A stretch of DNA of 5,003 bases from Prevotella sp. UBA6447 (GTDB taxonomy: Bacteria > Bacteroidota > Bacteroidia > Bacteroidales > Bacteroidaceae), in contig DJOD01000011.1 of the NCBI GenBank assembly GCA_002437115.1, forward strand, positions 1-5,003, read 5' to 3'. Below are positions 4,928-5,003 of this stretch, piece by piece. The notes below the pieces were generated by a model. The model searched no databases, had not been told where the DNA came from, and saw only the letters and a list, made by a program, of their open reading frames with translations. Each line of letters starts with the position of its first letter. Within the stretch, counting starts at the first letter, position 1. The position numbers and the translations under genes are program-made.

Positions 4928-5003
4928 GGGATGTTCTATAAATTAAAGTGCTAATATTCAGTGAATTACTTGCGTATTACGCAAAAAAGCCGTACTTTTA
5001 TAG
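4928..5003. repeat. Right copy of 76-bp perfect inverted repeat
   Basis: This is the exact reverse complement of 1-76. Its inner edge abuts the upstream end of the AraC coding sequence, 18 bp from the ATG, so it must either supply that gene's upstream region or have disrupted the gene. The flanking bases differ between the copies apart from an ATAA shared with a one-base offset: the left copy is followed by ATAAGC, and the right copy, read inward, by TATAACC. Confidence 0.97.
4970..5000 (+). promoter_or_regulatory. Outward-facing Bacteroidetes-type promoter in right repeat
   Basis: TTG (4970-4972), a 20-base spacer and TACTTTTA (4993-5000) repeat the promoter-like arrangement of the left copy, pointing off the right end of the window. 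The only mismatch to TAnnTTTG is the final base. The AraC fragment is read in the opposite direction and is not served by it. Confidence 0.5.

Noticed and set aside
1..5003. CRISPR array, tRNA, rRNA, transposase or recombinase gene
   Set aside because: No regularly spaced repeats, no cloverleaf or rRNA signature, and no frame with recombinase or transposase motifs was found on either strand.

Overview
The window reads as a Bacteroidota (Bacteroidales) segment, most likely Prevotellaceae. Three things support this: promoter motifs of the Bacteroidetes TTG-N20-TAnnTTTG type, A-rich leaders with little Shine-Dalgarno signal, and gene families typical of the group. The families are a plug-and-barrel receptor ending in the Bacteroidetes-style tail, a membrane-anchored winged-helix regulator, and an AraC module like those of hybrid two-component regulators. 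The genus is inference.

Layout: (1) 1-76 and 4928-5003 are a perfect 76-bp inverted repeat forming the exact ends of the window; each copy carries an outward-facing promoter-like sequence. (2) 111-2162, minus strand: a TonB-dependent-receptor-like outer-membrane protein. (3) 2163-2336: a divergent control region with two promoter -7 boxes and an 11-bp-phased direct repeat. (4) 2337-3170, plus: a two-pass membrane regulator with a periplasmic domain and a C-terminal cytoplasmic winged helix. (5) 3171-3390: an intergenic region holding a very good promoter at 3306-3336. (6) 3391-3906, plus: a small secreted Spy/CpxP-like protein with two LTxxQ-type motifs and a basic, His-rich tail, followed by a strong terminator. 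(7) 3956-4380: AT-richer DNA without a convincing gene, with hairpins. (8) 4381-4542, plus: a short coding-like stretch, perhaps a gene relic. (9) 4481-4909, minus: an AraC-type DNA-binding domain that appears to have lost its N-terminal part exactly where the inverted repeat begins.

Inferred working model: receptor, membrane regulator and Spy-like protein form one envelope module, in which the regulator senses a periplasmic condition and controls the divergent receptor gene and possibly the Spy-like gene. The 76-bp repeats are a separate matter. They could be ends of two oppositely oriented copies of a mobile element (favoured, because one interrupts the AraC gene and both contain an outward promoter that could serve a transposase), recombination sites of a 5-kb invertible segment, or true terminal repeats of a linear element. 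No recombinase or transposase lies inside the window, and the window stops where the answer would be.
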